Positions 50,175 through 58,891 of a stretch of DNA of 60,301 bases are shown here, one piece after another. Location of the stretch: assembly GCA_016789005.1 (NCBI GenBank), contig JAEURA010000187.1, positions 1-60,301 of the forward strand. Reading direction: 5' to 3'. Position 1 is the stretch's first letter. Every line of letters starts with the position of its first letter. This DNA is from Anaerolineae bacterium (GTDB lineage Bacteria > Chloroflexota > Anaerolineae > Aggregatilineales > Phototrophicaceae). Made by a program: the position numbers and the translations under genes. The notes under the pieces were generated by a model that was given only the letters and a program-made list of their open reading frames with translations, was not told the DNA's origin and did not search any database.

Positions 50175-50795
50175 ATGGTGCAGCAGACGTTCACCCTCAC
50201 CGCCCCGGCGGCTTCGAAAGAGGTATCGCTGGACGATCTCTTCCCGATCAGCGTCGAACGCTACGAGGCGATGATCCGGGCGGGCACGATCACCGAGGAC
50301 GACGACATCGAGCTGATTCACGGGAAGCTGGTCAAAAAAATGGGCAAGAATCAGGCGCACATTATCGTCTCTGAACTCCTGTTGCAGTCCATGCAGGTTC
50401 GCCTACCGCCTGGCTGGTTTCTCTCGACCGAAAACCCGATTCTGACCGGCGACAGCCTGCCGGAACCGGACGCGCGGGTCACGCGCGGATCGCCTCGTGA
50501 CTATGCCGGCAGGCGGGTGACGGCGGCGGACATCGGCTTGGTCATCGAAGTGTCCGACTCCACGCTCGACGCCGACCGGGGCGTCAAGCTCAGCCTGTAT
50601 GCCGGGGCGGGCATCCCGATCTACTGGATCATCAACATCCCCGACCGCCAGATCGAGGTCTACACGCAGCCGCAGCGCGGCGAAGGCGCGCCGTTCTACG
50701 CTTCGCTGGCGGTCTATCCGGCAGACAGCGCCGTGCCGCTGATGCTGGACGGCGTTGAAGCGGCAGCGCTCCCGGTCGCCGACCTGCTCCCCTGA
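50175..50795 (+). CDS. Uma2-family (DUF820) putative endonuclease
   Basis: A 206-residue protein of the Uma2/DUF820 family with a PD-(D/E)xK-like fold: IELIHGKLVKKMGKNQAH, LPEPDARVTRG and LVIEVSDSTLDADRGVKLSLYAGAGIPIYWIIN. Acidic residues of EPDA and IEVSD and Lys of GVKL are the expected active-site set. Such genes are numerous in Chloroflexota and cyanobacteria and their role is not established. The last 82 bases overlap the convergent kinase gene. GAACGAGG abuts the ATG, a weak ribosome site. Confidence 0.82.
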   Translation: MVQQTFTLTAPAASKEVSLDDLFPISVERYEAMIRAGTITEDDDIELIHGKLVKKMGKNQAHIIVSELLLQSMQVRLPPGWFLSTENPILTGDSLPEPDARVTRGSPRDYAGRRVTAADIGLVIEVSDSTLDADRGVKLSLYAGAGIPIYWIINIPDRQIEVYTQPQRGEGAPFYASLAVYPADSAVPLMLDGVEAAALPVADLLP

Positions 50796-52780
50796 TCATC
50801 CCACGCCAGCGCTGCGATCATCTCCCCGGCGCTGGCGAAGCGATCTGCCGGCTCCTTGGCGAGCGCCCGCTGAATTGCCGTGACCAGCGCGCCCGGCAGG
50901 TTTGGCGCATGCTGGCGCGGGTCCGGCGCGGGCTGGCGCAGATGAGCGAAGAGCACCTGTCCGGCGTTCCCCTGGAAGGGGCGCGCCCCGGTCGCCATCT
51001 CGTAGAGCACGACGCCGAGCGCATACACGTCCGCCCGGTGATCGACCGTTCCGGAAGATTGAATCTGCTCTGGAGCCATGTAGTCGATAGTGCCCATCGT
51101 CTCCACACCGGTGATCGAGGTCGTCTCTGACTTGGCGATGCCGAAATCCATCAGCACCGCCCCGGCGACCGTCTTATCCGGGTTCAGGCGGACCATGATG
51201 TTCGCCGGTTTCAGATCGCGATGGACGATGCCGCGTGCATGGATGTAATCGAGCGCCGCCGTCACATCCGCCAGAATCCTGTGGAGTGTCGAAACGGGCA
51301 GCGGTCCGCCGCCCTGGATGAACTGGCTCAGCAGGACGCCCTCCAGATAATCCATCACCATGTAGCGCACCCCGCCGGAGTCGCCGAATTCGTAGACCCG
51401 GACGATGTTCGGGTGGTCCAGACGTTGAAGGATTTCGCCTTCGCGCTGGAAGCGCACCCGCGCGTCTTCATCTGCCATGCCGGGCAGCAGCTTGATGGCG
51501 ACGGTCTTGCCGCCCATCTGCCCCTTGTAGACCTCGCCCATGCCGCCGCGCCCGACCCAGTCGGTCAGCGCGTAACCGCCGAGCGACGTGCCGGAGAGCG
51601 CCCCCGGCAGGGTGATCGGCTTGGGCGCGGGGCGTTCGCTGCGCGCGTAGTCGGCGACGGAGTCGACGGGGAAGCGCAGCCGGTAGATGCGCCGGTCGAT
51701 GACGCCCTGCACCCGCCGCCGGACGGGGTTGAAGACCAGCCCAGAGCCCACCGCCAGCGCCGTCAGCGCCAGGGGGTTCAGGATGACGCTTTGCAGGATC
51801 AGGAACAGGATCAGAAAGGTCAGCGCCAGCGCCCCGGTCACGACGGCGTAACCGAGCGAGCGGTTGATGGCGTAGTCGATGTCCCACAGGCGGTAGCGGA
51901 AGATGGCGAAGGCGATGGTGAAGGCGTAGGCGGTGTTGGGGATGAAGAAGATGAACGCCTGCACGCCGAAGCGGTAGAGCACGCGAATTGGCGGGTTCTG
52001 CACCAGCCAGGGCGTGATGAACGGATCGATGATGTTGAACAGCGTGATCGGCAGCAGCGACAGCGCCATGCCGAAGAGGATCCATTTGACCTGCTGGCGC
52101 TGTGCCGCCGTGAGGACGCGGCGGTAGCGGCGGCGCTGCGCCAGCAGCCCGACGACGGCGATCAGCCCCAGTCCGATGACGAACGGCGTGCCCGCCGCGG
52201 ACGAACCAAGCGGGCGACCGAGACCGATCACGCCGTCCAGCACCGCCAGGGGCACGCAGATCAGCAGCAGCCAGCGCGTCCAGCGCGGATAGAACCTGCC
52301 GTCAGGGAAGAGCATGACGGTGGACAGGATGCTCATATAAGAGATGGTGCTGACGGCGACCAGGAGCGGTTTGATGCCGGGATCGCTGCGAATCCAGGCG
52401 TTGTAGGCGGAGGCGTTGATGCCGCTGGCGCAGACCAGCATGAAGGAGACCACCAGGGCGACGGGTTCGTCGGAGCGGCGCAGGACGATCAGCAGCCCGA
52501 TGGAGGCGCTGATCAGGAAGTGGACCAATCCCAGCAAGAGGAAATAGCCGGCGTAAAACTGCGGCGACAGCCCCAGTTCCGGCAGCCCGATTTCGGCGAA
52601 GCGCAGCGGCGGCAGCATCGCCTGGCTGAGCCGCTCGGCATAGGTCAGCGGCAGGGTCAGCAGCGAGATGGCGATGACCACGCTCGCCAGCACCGCCCAC
52701 AGGGCGCGGGCGCTGAACAACCGCCAGCCGTAGAGGCGTGCGAACAGATTGGTGTCGGTCACAGTCTGCGGAGACGCCAT
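50714..52780 (-). CDS. Multi-TM sensor Ser/Thr protein kinase, second paralogue
   Basis: A 688-residue protein with the same plan as 33419-35404: about nine membrane helices, LFPDGRFYPRWTR (158-170), the linker NPVRRRVQGVIDRRIYRLRF (351-370), and a kinase domain from about 402 with GRGGMGEVY (410-418), Lys430, HRDLKPAN (520-527), DFG near 545 and APE at 569-571. AGGAGGTGA sits 4 bases before ATG 52783 and 7 before ATG 52780, so the second is preferred. The C-terminus is a Ser/Ala-rich tail beyond the kinase fold. It overlaps the Uma2-like gene by 82 bases at the 3' end. Confidence 0.9.
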   Translation of the reverse strand: MASPQTVTDTNLFARLYGWRLFSARALWAVLASVVIAISLLTLPLTYAERLSQAMLPPLRFAEIGLPELGLSPQFYAGYFLLLGLVHFLISASIGLLIVLRRSDEPVALVVSFMLVCASGINASAYNAWIRSDPGIKPLLVAVSTISYMSILSTVMLFPDGRFYPRWTRWLLLICVPLAVLDGVIGLGRPLGSSAAGTPFVIGLGLIAVVGLLAQRRRYRRVLTAAQRQQVKWILFGMALSLLPITLFNIIDPFITPWLVQNPPIRVLYRFGVQAFIFFIPNTAYAFTIAFAIFRYRLWDIDYAINRSLGYAVVTGALALTFLILFLILQSVILNPLALTALAVGSGLVFNPVRRRVQGVIDRRIYRLRFPVDSVADYARSERPAPKPITLPGALSGTSLGGYALTDWVGRGGMGEVYKGQMGGKTVAIKLLPGMADEDARVRFQREGEILQRLDHPNIVRVYEFGDSGGVRYMVMDYLEGVLLSQFIQGGGPLPVSTLHRILADVTAALDYIHARGIVHRDLKPANIMVRLNPDKTVAGAVLMDFGIAKSETTSITGVETMGTIDYMAPEQIQSSGTVDHRADVYALGVVLYEMATGARPFQGNAGQVLFAHLRQPAPDPRQHAPNLPGALVTAIQRALAKEPADRFASAGEMIAALAWDDQGSRSATGSAAASTPSSISGTALSAG

Positions 52781-52870
52781 CATTTCACCTCCTGTCTCTG
52801 CTCTTGACTATACCGTCCAGGAGAATGACGACGCAACATGCGCAATGGTTCCACCGCCGCCGATTTTACA

Positions 52871-52889
52871 TAGATTTAGGGTAGATTTA
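52871..52889 (+). promoter_or_regulatory. TAGATTTA direct repeats, possible response-regulator site
   Basis: TAGATTTA at 52871-52878 and 52882-52889, an 11-base period, in an AT-rich island between divergent genes. The period fits OmpR/PhoB-type regulators. It lies about 80-100 bases before ATG 52970 and about 100 before the divergent kinase gene. Confidence 0.35.
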
Positions 52890-52969
52890 AGTCACTTTTC
52901 AAGCGAGCAGCGCCAGGTCGTCGTATCCTGAGGATGCTTTAAAGACTTCTACACGGAGCGTATCAGACG

Positions 52970-53425
52970 ATGGCAAATCCGACAGATCGCGGGCGCAAAC
53001 TGCTCGTTCGTACCGCCCTGGCGACGGGCGTCACAGTCGCCACCCTCATCGGCGCGCAGAACCTGGCGATTATGGACAGCGCCCGATTCGCCGCTGCCAC
53101 TCCGACCGGCGACACCCAGCTGATCCTGGTTCCGCGCACCCAGCAGAACGTCCTGACCAATGACACTCTCCAGCAGCCCACCGTCGTGCGCAACGTCGCC
53201 CCCAATCTGGTCATCCTGCGCCAGTCTGGATCAGGCAGCGCCGCCCCCGTCGCTTCGCCGACCGCCGGGCAGCTCGTTTCCGGGGGGATCACCCCGCCCA
53301 ATCCGGTGGCGCTCAGCGCTCCTGATCCGGTGCTCGTTCAGCAGCCGGGGCAGGTGATCGTCGTCCAGGGCGGGGGATCAGCCGCCCAACCGGTGCAGCC
53401 GGTCGTCACCCAGTCGTCACGATGA
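52970..53425 (+). CDS. Small exported protein of unknown function
   Basis: A 151-residue protein with a basic start (MANPTDRGRKLLVR) and one hydrophobic helix (about 15-33) that is a signal peptide or membrane anchor. The rest is Pro, Gln, Val and Ser rich (SGSGSAAPVASPTAGQ, QPGQVIVVQGGG) and looks disordered. I do not recognise it. The stop overlaps the apbE start (ATGA), so the two are coupled. It may tether or position other parts of the redox cluster (inference). Confidence 0.65.
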   Translation: MANPTDRGRKLLVRTALATGVTVATLIGAQNLAIMDSARFAAATPTGDTQLILVPRTQQNVLTNDTLQQPTVVRNVAPNLVILRQSGSGSAAPVASPTAGQLVSGGITPPNPVALSAPDPVLVQQPGQVIVVQGGGSAAQPVQPVVTQSSR

Positions 53426-54360
53426 ACCAGGAATACGCCATCCGTTTTCGGGCGATGGGCTGCGCCGGCGAAGTCCGCCTGTCGCCGCATGCTGACCGTG
53501 AATCGACGGCGGAGACCGTGCTGCGCGCTATCCCGACACGCCTGGAAGCCTGGGAACAGATGCTTTCGCGCTTTCGCCCGACCAGTGAACTGTCGCGTGT
53601 GAACCGGACGGCAGGGAGCTGGACGAAGGTCGGCAGGACGCTGTTCGATGTCGTCCGCCAAGCCAAACACGCGGCGCGCCTGACCGCCGGGCTGTACAAC
53701 CCGCTGATCCTGCCGGCGCTGGTTGCGCAGGGTTACGACCGTGACTTTTCGCTGGTTTCCCGCCCGGCAGCGTTCCCGCCGCCGCGAATCGCCTCGTGGG
53801 AGGCAGTCGAACTGCGTTCAGCGACCGCCGAACTGCGCATCCCGCCCGACGCGGCGCTCGATCTGGGCGGGATCGGCAAAGGCTGGGCGGCTCACCGGCT
53901 CGCCGACGACCTGGAACCCTTCGGCGCCTGCCTGGTCAACCTGGGCGGCGACATCGCCGCGCGCGGCGCGCCGCAGGGGCAGCCCGGCTGGCAGGTGGAG
54001 ATCGGCGACCCGCACAGCGCGCAGCCGCTCGGCGCGATCTTTCTGCGCAGCGGCTCCATCGTCACCAGCGGCGTTGATTACCGGCGCTGGCAGACCCAGG
54101 ATGGCGAGATGCGCCATCACATCATCGACCCGCGCACCGGTCTGCCGGCACAGACTGATGTCCTGTCCATCACCGTCATCCACCCGGAGGGCGCTGTCGC
54201 CGAAGCCTATGCCAAGGCGGCGCTCATCCTGGGCGGGACTTCCGGGCTGCGCTGGCTCGATGAACAATGGGCGACTCCCGGTCTGGTCATCCTGTCGGAT
54301 GGCGGGGTGATCGCCACCGAAACCATGCAAACTCGTCTCTCCTTCGTTATTGAAAGGTAA
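53422..54360 (+). CDS. apbE: FAD:protein FMN transferase
   Basis: A 312-residue ApbE-family protein that attaches FMN to Thr or Ser of target proteins. Conserved parts are RFRAMGC near the N-terminus, LSRFRPTSELSRVN (48-61), DLGGIGKGWAAHRLAD (147-162), VNLGGDIAARG (172-182) and HHIIDPRTGLPA near 235. No signal peptide or lipobox is seen, unlike many ApbE proteins, so it may act in the cytoplasm or on the membrane's inner side. I find no typical (S/T)GA(S/T) flavinylation motif in the neighbouring proteins. Coupled to the small exported protein upstream. Confidence 0.92.
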   Translation: MNQEYAIRFRAMGCAGEVRLSPHADRESTAETVLRAIPTRLEAWEQMLSRFRPTSELSRVNRTAGSWTKVGRTLFDVVRQAKHAARLTAGLYNPLILPALVAQGYDRDFSLVSRPAAFPPPRIASWEAVELRSATAELRIPPDAALDLGGIGKGWAAHRLADDLEPFGACLVNLGGDIAARGAPQGQPGWQVEIGDPHSAQPLGAIFLRSGSIVTSGVDYRRWQTQDGEMRHHIIDPRTGLPAQTDVLSITVIHPEGAVAEAYAKAALILGGTSGLRWLDEQWATPGLVILSDGGVIATETMQTRLSFVIER

Positions 54361-54364
54361 GCTG

Positions 54365-55552
54365 ATGAAATTTCTGGCACGTTTGTCTGCGCTGCTGCTG
54401 ATTCTCCTGGCGCTCCCCGTGGTGGCGGCTGCGCAGAGCAACGATGTGATCGTCCTCAACGACACGACTCCGTCGGTCAATATCGTCGTCACCCTGCCGG
54501 CAGACGCTACAGGCGTCGTCGCCCTGGATTTCATGAACGTCAGCGTGCGCATGACCGACGCCGGCGGCAGCACCGTCTTTTATACCGCCGATTCCCGGAT
54601 GCACGCGCTGGAGCTGAGCATCGCACCGAACACCGGCAGCCACAACCTCGTGCTGGAACGGATGCCGGGCGTGGTCGAAGCCTACGCCCGCGTCAATGCG
54701 CTGGCGCAGCTCACTGATTACAGCCTCGGCGCGCCGCAGATCAGCGGGGATTTCCAGCTGATCAGCACCAGCGAACAGCCCGTCGCCCAACGTCAGTCGC
54801 TCGCGCTGGCGAGTGATCAGCCCGGCGGAACGCTGAGCGTCGCCCTGCCCGCCGAGCAGATCGGCGTCATCGGCGCGAGTTTCGCCAATGCCCAGGCGAC
54901 GACACAGCTGGTCGACGCCAACGGCGCGCTGATGGCGTCGTCGTTCAACGGGCACATCGACGGGATGAACGCCATCGTGGACGGTGGAGCCTACCTGTTC
55001 ACCGTCCTGAGCAGCGGCATCACCGAGGCGGCGACTGCCCAGGTCAGCGCCCTGCCAGTCGCCTACTCGCAGGATTTCTTCCCGGCGGAACGGGTCAGCG
55101 CTGCCGAACAGAGCGCAGGCGGCGCAACGGTCACCTGCTTCGCTCAGGTCAGCGTCAGCTCGGTCAGCCTGCGGTCGGGTCCGGGCGCGGGATACAGCGT
55201 CACTGGCTACGGCTTCAGCGGCGAATCCCTGCCGGTTGGCGGCAGCAACCCCAGCGGCGGCTGGTTCGTGGTCGGCAAAGACGGCGGGTCGGCGTGGGTG
55301 TTTGGCGGCGGCGTGCAGCTGAGCGGCGAATGCAGCGGGCTGCCGGTCTTCAGCGTTCCTTTCCGCGACGCCCCACAGGCGCAGGTGGTGATCGTCACGC
55401 AGCCGCCGCAATATGTGACGAGCGGTGGAAGCGGTTCTGCCGGCGGCGCGGTGGTCGGCGGCGGCAGCCATGACTCCGGCGAGGATGGGGAAGACGGCGA
55501 GGACGACGGCGAAGATGATGGTGAAGACGACGGCGAAGAAGGCGACGGCTAA
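54365..55552 (+). CDS. Secreted SH3-domain protein with acidic tail
   Basis: A 395-residue exported protein. Signal peptide about 1-23 (KFLARLSALLLILLALPVVAAAQ). Residues 30-240 are beta-rich without a recognised family. A bacterial SH3 domain (about 255-325: VSVSSVSLRSGPGAGYSVTGYGFSGE) is framed by two Cys that could pair. The last 30 residues are Asp/Glu/Gly repeats (DGEDDGEDDGE), which could bind cations. AAGGT lies close before ATG 54365, 4 bases after apbE. An SH3 domain suggests cell-wall binding. Confidence 0.8.
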   Translation: MKFLARLSALLLILLALPVVAAAQSNDVIVLNDTTPSVNIVVTLPADATGVVALDFMNVSVRMTDAGGSTVFYTADSRMHALELSIAPNTGSHNLVLERMPGVVEAYARVNALAQLTDYSLGAPQISGDFQLISTSEQPVAQRQSLALASDQPGGTLSVALPAEQIGVIGASFANAQATTQLVDANGALMASSFNGHIDGMNAIVDGGAYLFTVLSSGITEAATAQVSALPVAYSQDFFPAERVSAAEQSAGGATVTCFAQVSVSSVSLRSGPGAGYSVTGYGFSGESLPVGGSNPSGGWFVVGKDGGSAWVFGGGVQLSGECSGLPVFSVPFRDAPQAQVVIVTQPPQYVTSGGSGSAGGAVVGGGSHDSGEDGEDGEDDGEDDGEDDGEEGDG

Positions 55553-55559
55553 AGCAGGT

Positions 55560-55692
55560 CCTCGAAAGAAATCAACGAGTGGGAGACCCGGCGGGTCCCC
55601 CCTACGAGGCATCGTGTGTAGGGTCGAGCCGGCGGCTCGACCGTTGAAAAGCCGGCTCGACCGTTGAAACGATGAGAGATCTGGCTTAGCCG
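55560..55692. repeat. Dispersed GAGACCCGGCGGGTCTC-type repeat, copy 3
   Basis: Same order of blocks as copies 1 and 2 (27519, 39991). A 21-base unit GCCGGCTCGACCGTTGAAA... is duplicated inside (about 55630-55670). It lies between the SH3 gene and the reductase-like gene of the redox cluster. Confidence 0.75.
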
Positions 55693-55706
55693 CCGGTGAA
55701 ACACAG

Positions 55707-55742
55707 CCCCGACCTTCTCTTCAATACGAAAGACGGTCGGGG
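55707..55742 (+). terminator. Hairpin CCCCGACC / GGTCGGGG before the reductase-like gene
   Basis: Perfect 8-base arms (55707-55714, 55735-55742) with a 20-base loop, 54 bases before ATG 55797. No T-run directly follows, so it could be an RNA-stability or weak termination element within the cluster. Confidence 0.4.
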
Positions 55743-55796
55743 ACCCGTTGGCAGTTTTCCTACCCCACTCCAGTGCGCGCGCTTACAGGGAATTCA

Positions 55797-56546
55797 ATGG
55801 CTTCCGAGCAGTCTACCAGCTGGCTGGATCGTCTCAGCATCCTCTTCATCCTCCTTGTCGCCGTCGGCTCAGCCTTCATGCTGGTCGCCAGCGGCACGCT
55901 CAACATCTCGCTCACCGACGACGCCAAGCTCGTCTGGCATCTCACGCGGTCGTCGGGCATCATCGCCTTTCTGCTGATGTCGGTCTCTACCCTCTGGGGG
56001 CTGCTGGTCAGCAGCCAGATCGTTAAGACCTGGTCGCCCGGTCCGGTTTCGATGACGCTGCACAGCACGGCGTCCTGGCTGGCGCTGCTGTTGAGCCTGA
56101 CTCACGCGGCGCTCCTGCTGTTCGACGACTACGTCGCCTACGCCATCCACGAGATTCTGATCCCCTTCACGGGTCCTTACCGCCCTGAAGCAGTCGGGCT
56201 GGGCACGCTGGCGTTCTGGATCATCCTCATCGTTACGCTGAGCTTCCCGCTCAAGAAGCGCATCGGTCAGAAGGTCTGGAAGCGGCTGCATATGCTGAGC
56301 TATGTAAGCTTCGCGCTCGTCGCTGTACATGGGCTGACGGCAGGCACAGAAGGGGACTCAACGGGCTTTCGTCTGCTGGTCGGTGGGAGCGGGCTGCTGG
56401 TCATCCTGCTGCTGGGGATTCGCATGGGCAAAGACCAGGCGAAAGACGAAACGGCAAGCAAAGCCGCGCCGCGCAGCAGCCGTGCGGCTTCACCGACCGC
56501 CAGGGCTTCAGCCGCCGCCAAGCCCTCGGCAGCCGCCGAAGAATGA
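55797..56546 (+). CDS. Ferric-reductase-like transmembrane haem protein
   Basis: A 249-residue protein with about six membrane helices like the ferric reductase-like/MsrQ domain. Candidate haem ligands are His in LVWHLTRSSG, LHSTAS and LTHAALL in helices 2-3 and His in RLHMLSYVSF and AVHGLTAG in later helices. The C-terminal 45 residues are Ala/Ser/Lys-rich and disordered. AGGGA precedes ATG 55797. With apbE and the exported proteins upstream it suggests a membrane electron-transfer chain using flavin and haem (inference); direction and acceptor are unknown. Confidence 0.82.
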   Translation: MASEQSTSWLDRLSILFILLVAVGSAFMLVASGTLNISLTDDAKLVWHLTRSSGIIAFLLMSVSTLWGLLVSSQIVKTWSPGPVSMTLHSTASWLALLLSLTHAALLLFDDYVAYAIHEILIPFTGPYRPEAVGLGTLAFWIILIVTLSFPLKKRIGQKVWKRLHMLSYVSFALVAVHGLTAGTEGDSTGFRLLVGGSGLLVILLLGIRMGKDQAKDETASKAAPRSSRAASPTARASAAAKPSAAAEE

Positions 56547-56568
56547 TGCTCGCGCGTCCCAGGGCAGG

Positions 56569-57996
56569 TCAGGCGGCGGTGGGCAGGTGCAGAGTGAACG
56601 TCGCGCCCTGGTTAACGCCCAGGCTGCGCGCCTCGACGGTCGCGCCGTAGTGTTCCAGCACCGCCTGGACGATGGACAGCCCCAAGCCGTGCCCGGAAAT
56701 CTCATGTCGGCTGGTGCTGCTGCGGTAGAAACGGTCGAACAGCCGCGCGCCTTCTTCCGGCAGGAAGCCGACGCCGGTATCGCTGACCTCGATGATCAGA
56801 TCATGCGGCTTCTGCCAGGCGCGCAGCCGGATGCCCCCGGCTGAGGTGTATTTGATGGCGTTGCTCAGCAGGTTGTCCACCAACAGGCGAATTTCCGCCG
56901 AAGGAATCGCCAATGGGGGGAGATCGGCAGGGATCGCCGCCTCGAAACGCAGCCCCTCGCGCTGCGCGGCGATGCGCCACTGGCGGGCGCTGTCGCTGAG
57001 GATGGCGGCGACATCCACCGCTTCACCGTCAGAGTCGTGGCGTCCCTCGTCGATGCGCGCCAGCACCAGCAGCGAACTGACCAGTTCCGCCATGTGGTTG
57101 ATCTCGCGCTGAAGTTCATCCAGATAGAGATCGCGCTGCCCCGGAGCCAGCGCCGGGTCGGTCAGCGCCTCCAGGCGAAGTTTCACCGTCATCAGCGGCG
57201 TGCGCAGTTCATGGGCGGCGTTGCTGACGAAGCTGCGCTGCGCTCTGATCAGCTGTTCGAGCTGCCCCGCCATGAAGTTGAAGGCATCGGCGAGCTGACC
57301 GATGTCATCCCTCGAATGGACGCGGATGCGCTTGTCCAGCGCGCCATGCGCCATCTCCAGCGCCATGTTGCGCATCTGACGAATCGGACGCGCAATCGTC
57401 CCGGCGATCCACAGGCTGGCGAAGATGATGAGAAAGAGTACGGGCGCGGCGGTCCCGATGAGTTGAAGCCACTGATTGTGCGCCTCGATGGTTGCCGGCT
57501 CCATCGGCTGGGAAAGCAGGAGATACCCCAGAATAGCGCGATCGTAGAGGACGGGTACGGCGACGAATAATCGGTCGACGGACTGAAGATCGGGGCGGAC
57601 ATCCGAGCCGATCTCCCCTTGGCTGGCGCGCGTCAGTTCCGGCAGCGACAGGCTCACCTCATGGTCGGTGGGGACCGTGATGCCGACGCCGGGCGTGTAG
57701 CCGACGACGTGAAAATCGCGATCGGCGATCAGGTACTCGTAGCGTTTCTCCTGGTTCAGGACCACCAGCGCCCGCCGCAGATCGCTGTCGTTGGCTTCTT
57801 CCATGTACTTTTCCAGCGGTTCGCCGAGCGAGGCGGCGACCATCAGCGCGTCGGTCTCCAGGTGGTGCTGGTTGAATTCGTAGGTCGCCCGTTCCAGCTG
57901 CGTGCCGGCGATGAACATCTGCGCCAGCCCGCCCAGCAGGGTGATCAGGACGAAAGGGATGAGGATGCGCGGATACAGCCCGACGCCTTTGAACAC
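56569..57996 (-). CDS. Two-component sensor histidine kinase
   Basis: A 475-residue membrane kinase. Helices at about 10-30 and 181-201 frame an outer sensor domain of 150 residues (no recognised family). A HAMP domain (201-255) precedes the HisKA box NAAHELRTPL with phospho-accepting His262, the N box DNLLSNAIKY, DTGVGF, and the G2 box GHGLGLSI. It starts 3 bases after the stop of its response regulator gene. Convergent with the redox cluster. The sensed signal is unknown. Confidence 0.93.
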   Translation of the reverse strand: MFKGVGLYPRILIPFVLITLLGGLAQMFIAGTQLERATYEFNQHHLETDALMVAASLGEPLEKYMEEANDSDLRRALVVLNQEKRYEYLIADRDFHVVGYTPGVGITVPTDHEVSLSLPELTRASQGEIGSDVRPDLQSVDRLFVAVPVLYDRAILGYLLLSQPMEPATIEAHNQWLQLIGTAAPVLFLIIFASLWIAGTIARPIRQMRNMALEMAHGALDKRIRVHSRDDIGQLADAFNFMAGQLEQLIRAQRSFVSNAAHELRTPLMTVKLRLEALTDPALAPGQRDLYLDELQREINHMAELVSSLLVLARIDEGRHDSDGEAVDVAAILSDSARQWRIAAQREGLRFEAAIPADLPPLAIPSAEIRLLVDNLLSNAIKYTSAGGIRLRAWQKPHDLIIEVSDTGVGFLPEEGARLFDRFYRSSTSRHEISGHGLGLSIVQAVLEHYGATVEARSLGVNQGATFTLHLPTAA

Positions 57997-57999
57997 GGC

Positions 58000-58698
58000 T
58001 CACCCCTTCCCCGGCGTCGAGGCGAAACGATAGCCGACGCCGCGCACCGTCTGCAGGTAGACGGGATGCGCCGGGTCTTCTTCCAGCTTGGCGCGCAGCC
58101 AGCTCATGTGGACATCGAGGGTGCGGGTATCGCCCAGCCAGTCCGTCCCCCACACTTCGTCGAACAACTGCTGGCGCGTGACGACTTTGTCGCGGTTGAG
58201 CATCAGCAGCGTCAGGATTTCGAACTCCTTCTGGCGCATCGGCACGGCTTCGCCATCCCGATAGACGGTGTGCGACTCAACATCCAGCGTGATCGCCCCG
58301 ATGGCGACCCGCCGCGAGACTGATTCGCCCTGGTCCAGCGAGACGCGCCGCAGCATCGCCCGGACGTGCGCCTCCAGTTCGCGGAAGCCAAACGGTTTGA
58401 CGAGATAGTCGTCCGCGCCGAGTTCCAACCCTTTGATGCGATCCATCGTGTCGTCCAGCGCGGTCAGCATGATGATCGGCACGGTGCTGTGCTGGCGAAT
58501 CGCCTGGCACACCTGCCAGCCATCCAGCCCCGGCATCATCACATCCAGGATGATCACATCCGGCTTTTCGACCAACGCCAGACCCAGCCCGGTGTGTCCA
58601 TCGTGAGCGACCGAGATGGTGTAGCCCGCGCGCTGAAATGAATCCTTCAGCGGGTCGGTCAGTTTGCGTTCGTCATCGATCAAGAGCAGTTGCGGCAT
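58000..58698 (-). CDS. OmpR/PhoB-type response regulator
   Basis: A 232-residue regulator: receiver domain 1-120 with acidic pair Asp8-Asp9, phosphorylation site Asp52 (IILDVMMPGLDG), Thr in IMLTALDD and Lys in YLVKPFGF; winged-helix DNA-binding domain 130-228 (REFEILTLLMLN-type helix, SWLRAKLEEDP, VRGVGYRF). First gene of a two-gene operon with the histidine kinase. The TAGATTTA direct repeats at 52871-52889 are one candidate target (inference from the 11-base period only). Confidence 0.94.
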   Translation of the reverse strand: MPQLLLIDDERKLTDPLKDSFQRAGYTISVAHDGHTGLGLALVEKPDVIILDVMMPGLDGWQVCQAIRQHSTVPIIMLTALDDTMDRIKGLELGADDYLVKPFGFRELEAHVRAMLRRVSLDQGESVSRRVAIGAITLDVESHTVYRDGEAVPMRQKEFEILTLLMLNRDKVVTRQQLFDEVWGTDWLGDTRTLDVHMSWLRAKLEEDPAHPVYLQTVRGVGYRFASTPGKG

Positions 58699-58891
58699 GG
58701 CGTGAACTCGCGAGGCACAGGCTCAGTAGTCCCTCCATTGTAGGCGCGTTTTGACACCGTCGGGCGGGTGAATCGCGCAGGATCGCGTTTTGTGATTGTG
58801 ATGCGCTTCACAACCCCTGTCCCTGCATCCGCGTATACACTATAGGCAACTGCATTGTCCCGGTGCGCCCACAGGTTCATGGAGGATGGCG

